The notes under the pieces: generated by a model | Told to the model about the DNA's origin: nothing | Seen by the model: the letters and a program-made list of their open reading frames with translations, nothing else | Databases searched by the model: none | Part shown: positions 58,096 through 64,000 of the stretch, one piece after another | Layout: each line of letters opens with the position of its first letter | Numbering within the stretch: position 1 is the stretch's first letter | Origin: Stictocephala bisonia | Lineage: Eukaryota > Arthropoda > Insecta > Hemiptera > Membracidae | NCBI GenBank assembly: GCA_035578905.1 | Contig: JAQJVL010000002.1 | Coordinates: forward strand, 6,324,717 to 6,388,716 | DNA length: 64,000 nt | Direction of reading: 5' to 3' | Made by a program: the position numbers and the translations under genes

Positions 58096-59890
58096 AAAAT
58101 TATATGATGCAATGACGAATATAACTAATTGCTAATGTCTAAAACCAAAAAAATTTATATGGTGTCCTTAAGAAATATATTAATCTTTTGATCCTTTTCG
58201 GGTCAGCAAAACATCGCAGTAATTTATCAACTATGCATTAAAAATGTTATTAAAATTATTTTTAAAATGTAGGAATTCAATTGCGGTTAGCATCGTCATT
58301 TTGCTGTAAAAAAATAAAAATAATAGTACTAAGTATCTCTAAAAATAGTCCAGTAATTAACATCAAAACTCTCTAATATACTCTTAAATATCATATTTAA
58401 ATTATTTGTTCAGATCAAAACCTAATGTGTTTTACAAAAAATACTAGTTATTTTATTCATAATCCATCTATACATGTAGTGTATATTGTATAAAAGTTTA
58501 AAGTTGAATGATTCTTCTTTTAATAAAATTCCCTACCCCTATTACAAAATTCCTAAGTGTAATTTTGTAGTTTTCATATAATATGAAGACAAACCTAAGA
58601 TTGAATGCTAATAACTTACGCTATAAAAAGGATGTTTTACTCTTAAAAAAACAATTGAAGAGTCCGAGGATTTTCATTTTAGTTATTTATTAATTATGTT
58701 CTCCACTTAAAATTATTGACTATATATAGCCCCATTAAATATATAACCACTTTTTTATCTATTATATTCTCTTAAAAAAACAAGGTAAAAACTCGGAACA
58801 CTGTGTTGGTGTTATGTAATAGTTTGTAGACACCTACTTTAAGTGCATGGAATAATTTTTTTACTTGGAATTAATTACTAAACAATAAAACAATAATTAA
58901 TGTATAAATACACTTTATCACTCAATACAGTATTGCTATAGTTAAACATTGTTTAGGGCGAGCAATGACTATGCTGAACTCTAGTAATTATTTTTGTGCA
59001 CAGATTGTGGATGAACTTTTTTTTTAACGAATACAGCCAATTTGAGAGATATTTTATTGTAATTTTCCCAGGTTTAGAGGGTTTTGTAAAAAAATTATAT
59101 ACGTAAAACGTATATTGGATATTGTATTTTCAATAGCTGTTTACAATACGTATCATGATCACCAATGCGACTGAAAAAAATCTACCCCTGATACTTTTAG
59201 TTCGAATCACATTCTCCCCCCCCCCCCCGCTAAACTTACGTAGCTAAATTATTTGTAATGAAAGTTATTACTTTTTAATATATGTCACTGATCTTTATAA
59301 ACAAAGCCAAGCTGCAAAATTTTTTAATAATATTCTTAGCATAGCAAAACTGATATTGGTCGCTTATTTATTAGTGTCAGTTTCACAAATACATATAAAT
59401 TATTTACAACAAGCGTAAAACGATAGGAATGCTAGTGTAAACAATAGGTCTGCAGCAATAACTGTCCTTGACCAACAAAAGCTGTTTGAAAGCCATAAGG
59501 AAGTGGTTATGTAGCTGGGTAGGTCAACTCACCTTTTGAGGAATAGTCTGGCTGTAAAACGGCTGTTTGTTAATGTCATTGAGCTCGCGACGTTGTTATA
59601 TCGACCGAAGCAACTAACTTGGAATGTTATGTTCGCAGTTTTGTTTGATTTCTAGAAACTGTTGTTTTTAAATCACGTTAAAATGGTGAAATAGATTTTA
59701 AATAACATGTTCCCGTATTGTAAGTACCACCAAGCTGTTACTGAAATCGTCGTTACAATAGTAACTGGTTGTTCGCTTCTATGTAAATGTTCGTTTAACC
59801 TTACAGCATGACCATCATTATTAAAGTACAAGGATATAAACCATTGTCCATACCTGTTTCTGGTGATAGTTACATAACAATAGATATAAT
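58096..59890. other. Intergenic DNA with a short poly(C) run
   Basis: No gene seen. A run of about 12 C is at 59217-59228. Confidence 0.4.
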
Positions 59891-59895
59891 ACTAG

Positions 59896-60845
59896 TTTAA
59901 ATTACCCTCTTCTGTCGTAACTGTTCTTAAATTACATTACTGCTATGTACATTTCAAAGCATATAAAGCTTCATCATCAGGCTTCCAAAAACGTCACTGT
60001 TTAAAACATTAAACACTAAAATTATAAAACATTCAAGTGTTTAAATACTTTAAAAGACGAGTACAACACATTTGCCGGCCGGCGATAGACGCCAACTGAT
60101 GACCAATGAGCAGGAAACGAACTAAAACATGTCACCCTACTCCCACTTGTTGGCCTTGAATTTGAACTGTATTATTGTTCTTCCTTTGTGACTGCATGTT
60201 GTTTATTCGGTTAAACAGTGGGTTAGAATTGTATTTAAATTTGTCATTAAAAATATTACTTGGATCCGATTTAAAAGCATTGTAGATATGGAGTTCTTCC
60301 ACTGTAGTCATAAAGCGTGATTTATTGCATTTACAAAAAACTTTTAAATTGTTTTCTAAACTGTCATTATTATGTATATTGGAAACTACATGTTCAGAAA
60401 TTTTTCATTTATGACTTGTTGCTGGTTTAGGAAGAGATGTTCATAGAAACGTGTTTTAACAGAACAACCTGTTTGGCCAATCTAAAACTTTGAACAATCA
60501 GAACAGTTTATCTTATAAATGCCTGTATTTTTGTTCTTGATGTGTTTTTGGATGTTTAAATGTTTATTAAATCTATTAGAGGTCTTATATGACACAATTA
60601 TATTTTGTTTCTTTAATTCTTTTGACAATGTATGGTGTAAATAATGGCCATTTTCGTATGATATAATTTTTTTCTGTATTAGGAGTCTTTGCGTGTGAAT
60701 TACTGTTCTTCTTTTTAGTAATTATTTCTTCTATTATTTCACTATTGAAATAATAGTGACGTTTTTGAAGGCTTGATGATGAAGCTTTATATGATTTGAT
60801 ATGTACATAGCAGTAACGTAATTGAAGAGCTGTTACGATAGAAAA
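59896..60845 (-). mobile_element. Penelope-like element 3' fragment (GIY-YIG endonuclease) between inverted repeats
   Basis: On the minus strand, about 60640-60420 reads KELKKQNIIVSYKTSNRF, then NTGIYKINCSDCSKF, a stop, then IGQTGCSVKTRFYEH. This is the GIY-YIG nuclease signature of Penelope-like elements, with the Tyr of YIG replaced by TAG. After a further frameshift, VEELHIYNAFKSDPSNIF (about 60305-60252) matches the usual C-terminal end. The coding remnant (about 60130-60740) is flanked by a roughly 100-base inverted repeat: 59896-59998 and the reverse complement of 60745-60845 share ATAAAGCTTCATCATCA and TTACTGCTATGTACAT. Stops and frameshifts show it is dead. No reverse transcriptase core is left. 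Confidence 0.8.
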
Positions 60846-60899
60846 GAGTAATATAATCATTCCTCCTTTTATGTCCCACTTTTTAAAGAGGTGAGTCCA

Positions 60900-61380
60900 T
60901 TTAATCACTCGCTCACTCACACAATCATTCATTCACTCACTAAGTTACTCCCACACCTACTCACCCCTTACTGACTCCAGCAACTCAACCAATCCCTTAC
61001 TATTTTTATTCAATTGATCACTCTGATACTGATTGACTGACTTACTCAATCACCTCTCACCCACTTAATCGCTCACCCAATCAATCACCTTCTTACAAAC
61101 TCACTCAATCAACCCTTTACTCACTCATTTAATAAATCAATCCCTTACTCACTCACTCTTTAAATCAACCGCTTACTGACTTTCTCACTCAAACATTCTC
61201 TTACTCACTCACTCACCCCATCCTACTTTCACTCAATCATGCACTCAATAAACCCCCTTACTCATTCACTAACTTAACAAAACACTCACCTAATCACTTC
61301 TTACCCACTCAATCACTCTATTACTTCCCTACTCACTCATTCATTTACTCACCCTAATCACCTCTCACTCACTCACTGAC
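60900..61380. repeat. Degenerate (ACTC)n-type simple repeat
   Basis: ACTC, ATTC, ATCA and ACCC tetranucleotide blocks make up this stretch, with no coding signal. Confidence 0.8.
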
Positions 61381-61723
61381 GTAAATATTTACCTTTTTAA
61401 AATGTCAGACCCAGACAAATTAATAACCGACAACTTTCTTGATTTTGGACTTAAATATGTCATCAGTATAACCTCTCTAAACAGGTACCTTACGTGAGTA
61501 GGGGAGCACAGCTCCCAATAAAGGAAGCTAGTTGAAGAATATATTTTGATAACAGTAATATATATTGAATAACACTTCTTTCCCCATTTCCTAAATAACT
61601 CAGGTTTTAGTTATATTATTATCATTAAAAAAGGAAGGTTTCAAGAAGTAACTTGAAAAGAAACCTATATTTGAAGACTTAAACTAAATTAAAATTAATT
61701 TATAAGCACTTTGTTTTACAGGA

Positions 61724-62818
61724 GAGCCAGTGGCCGAGCGGTCTAAAGCGTCAGGTATTTGTTTCTCAGTTAGAGATAGCGAGCGGTCTAAGGCGTAAGG
61801 TATTTGTATCTCAGTTAGATATAGCGAGCAGTCTAAGGCGTCAGGTATCTGTATATCAGTTAGAGATAGCGAGTGGTCTAAGGCGTCAGGTATCTGTATC
61901 TCAGTTAGAGATAGCGAGCAGTCTAAGGCGTCAGGTATTTGTATCTCAGTTAGAGATAGCGAGCAGTCTAAGGCGTCAGGTATTTGTATCTCAGTTAGAG
62001 ATAGCCAGTGGTCTAAGGCGTCAGGTATTTGTATCTCAGTTAGAGATAGCGAGCGGTCTAAGGCGTAAGGTATTTGTATCTCAGTTAGAGATAGCGAGTG
62101 GTCTAAGGCGTCAGGTATTTGTATCTCAGTTAGAGATAGCGAGCGGTCTAAGGCGTCAGGTATTTGTATCTCAGTTAGAGATAGCGAGCGGTCTAAGGCG
62201 TAAGGTATCTGTATCTCAGTTAGATATAGCGAGCGGTCTAAGGCGTCAGGTATCTGTATCTCAGTTAGAGATAGTGAATGGTCTAAGGCGTCAGGTATCT
62301 GTATCTCAGTTAGAGATAGCGAGTGGTCTATGGCGTCAGGTATTTGTATCTCAGTTAGAGATAGCGAGCGGTCTAAGGCGTAGGGTATCTGTATCTCAGT
62401 TAGATATAGCGAGCGGTCTAAGGCGTCAGGTATCTGTATCTCAGTTAGGGATAGCGAGCGGTCTGGCGTCAGGTATTTGTATCACAGTTAGAGATAGCGA
62501 GCGGTCTATGGCATCAGGTATCTGTATCTCAGTTAGGGATAGCGAGCGGTCTGGCGTCAGGTATTTGTATCACAGTTAGAGATAGCGAGCGGTCTGGCGT
62601 CAGGTATTTGTATCACAGTTAGAGATAGCGAGCGGTCTAAGGTGTCAGGTAGCACAGATTCGAATCCTGGCCTTGACTGTTATTTTTTATTAGTGATATT
62701 TACCTTGTACTGTATTGGTTCTTCCTCTCACTATATCTGTTATGTTCTTTGCACAGATCAGTAGTCTATGGGGGATTAGTAAGAGTAAGGTTAAATGTAA
62801 AATCAGCAAAAAAAAAAG
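61724..62818 (+). mobile_element. tRNA-Leu-like SINE with internal tandem expansion
   Basis: It begins GAGCCAGTGGCCGAGCGGTC, like the copy at 18875. It ends with a B box ACAGATTCGAATCCTGG near 62647-62663 and a tail CTCTCACTATATCTG, CAGATCAGTAGTCTATG, finishing in poly(A) at 62809-62818. Between A box and B box the normal few dozen bases are replaced by about 900 bases of 45-bp repeats. Confidence 0.75.
61737..62645. repeat. 45-bp tandem array, about 20 copies, inside the SINE
   Basis: The unit is GAGCGGTCTAAGGCGTCAGG, then TATTTGTATCTCAGTTAGAG, then ATAGC. Each copy restates the A-box-proximal part of the tRNA-like head (CGAGCGGTCTAAGGCG). Later copies have a 3-base deletion (GTCTGGCGTC). 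A 101-codon open frame in it is an artefact of the 45-base period. Confidence 0.95.
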
Positions 62819-62819
62819 G

Positions 62820-63370
62820 TTGAAAACTAACCACCAAAGACAACTTATTACGTTTTAACGTCATAAAACTGCCATAATGACAGTATTTTAAGAGTGAAGG
62901 TGAAAGAGATGTGAAAGTGTATTCCACTACAGATATCTTGGGCCAGAAGCTTTCAATAAGTATTAACAGAAATATTTTAATATAAAACTGAAGAATTCTT
63001 TGAAATAATGAAGGAAAATCCTACAGTAGTATAATTTGATATACTCTGATATTTTTTGTATTGTTTTATATTTTTATATTCTATACAATTTAATACATAA
63101 AATGATGTCAATAAAGTATTATTATATTTATTCCTCATTTTATTGATGAAAGTCAAAAGAATTTCAAATGTAATGAAAGAAACTCAAGTGGAAAATTGAT
63201 CGATTAACGTGACATCCTTAATTGCAAAGTATTCTGAATTCAATCAAAAAAGGTTTTACTGTAAAGTATGGTTTTAAGTGGGCTAGGATATTTCAGTTCG
63301 GCTTTTTGAAATAGGTATTGTGACATTTGAATTATTTATTAACATTTTCATATGAAAATATTTTTTAAAA
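62820..63370. other. Intergenic DNA, nothing recognised
   Basis: AT-rich with no supported gene. Confidence 0.4.
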
Positions 63371-63374
63371 CAGT

Positions 63375-63560
63375 TTGAAATATATTAGAGGAAAAAATAT
63401 AGCTACGATAAATATAAAAATACCATGCAATCATTTGGACGAGCCGGTTCGAACACAACTTATCAGTATTCTTGAAACTTTCAGGGAGGAATTAGCTAGC
63501 AGAAAAAGAATCAGTGAGACTAGTATTAACTGGCCTCACATATTGGACTTTGCTTTGTGA
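63375..63560 (+). other. Short open frame, possibly an LTR-retrotransposon pol scrap
   Basis: The 61-codon frame has more balanced composition than its surroundings, and NHLDEPVRTQLISILETFRE has the look of the linker between protease and reverse transcriptase in Ty3/gypsy-type elements. No protease or RT motif is next to it. It could equally be an exon of an unrelated gene. Low certainty. Confidence 0.2.
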
Positions 63561-64000
63561 CATATGTTAAATGTATTAGTTAACATATGATATTATTTTA
63601 TTCTATGTTTATTATTTAATATAATTACTTTTGGATACTGTTTGAAATATGTATTGTAGCTTTTTTATTTTTGATTAATATATGTTAGCTGAAAACATGT
63701 CAATATAATAAAATGTGATCCATCTTATTTTCTGTTATGACATCTGAAGTTATTTGCTTGTGCTACATTCGAGGATACCATACAGAATTAAGTTGATGTT
63801 TTACAATGCAATAATTACAACCCAGTAAACTCCTAATATTTTTTAAGGATCTGTCACTCAATAAAAAAGTGTCTAGATGTCTTAGTGTATATTGGAGGCC
63901 ACCACTATTAGCAGTAAAGTGAGTAGTCTAATAATTTGACACATAAAATTAAAGCTACAAGTGTTTAAGGGAACAAACGCGTAATATCTGGAGATTTCCA
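63561..64000. other. Intergenic DNA at the right edge, nothing recognised
   Basis: AT-rich, no feature supported. Confidence 0.4.

Noticed and set aside
61737..62645. CRISPR-like regular repeat array
   Set aside because: Repeats are head to tail with no unique spacers, in eukaryotic DNA, between the two halves of a SINE.

Overview
The window is AT-rich eukaryotic genomic DNA that reads as insect: small secreted structural-protein genes with a tiny first exon, TATA promoters about 45 bases upstream of the ATG, tRNA-derived SINEs, Penelope-like and jockey/CR1-like retroelement remnants, a Helitron, MITE-like repeats, and many micro- and minisatellites. Coding exons stand out by their higher GC. 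A hemimetabolous insect, perhaps Hemiptera, is my guess from the protein style; the sequence does not settle the order.

The genes form one cluster of secreted structural proteins. Six intact genes and one wrecked one share an architecture: a first coding exon of exactly 12 bases (ATG plus three codons, usually Met-Asn-x-Leu), a phase-0 intron of 1.3 to 7 kb inside the signal-peptide coding region, and one large second exon. Left to right: an orphan exon 1 at the left edge (its body lies outside); gene A (6048-9213, minus); a pseudogene (12948-17539, minus) broken by a retroposon and two frameshifts; gene B (19813-22196, minus); gene C (25877-34677, minus), which has a 17-copy 22-residue repeat before the shared domain; gene D (42211-44978, minus); gene E (48105-50224, the only plus-strand member); and gene F (54821-57233, minus).

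A, B, D and the C terminus of C make an Ala/Glu/Lys-rich, probably coiled-coil family with a motif like WKAKHAAWSW at the very C terminus. E and F carry a motif like VLPDG..AD..EVAAAR.AHL, which recalls the 18-residue motif of insect cuticular proteins, plus a YDPYKYGD and His-rich segment. F adds Gly/Pro/Ser/Trp-rich repeats. The likely role is an extracellular material: cuticle is the best guess, and egg case, chorion or silk cannot be excluded.

Between the genes the DNA is almost all repeats. These include a 41-bp minisatellite of about 3.1 kb inside the gene C intron, an 18-bp array and a 45-bp array that each grew inside a SINE copy, 36-bp and 13-bp arrays, a Penelope-like GIY-YIG fragment between inverted repeats, a 603-bp Helitron, and a perfect 24-bp-arm hairpin. 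I found no convincing functional tRNA, rRNA or CRISPR, and no other convincing protein gene.
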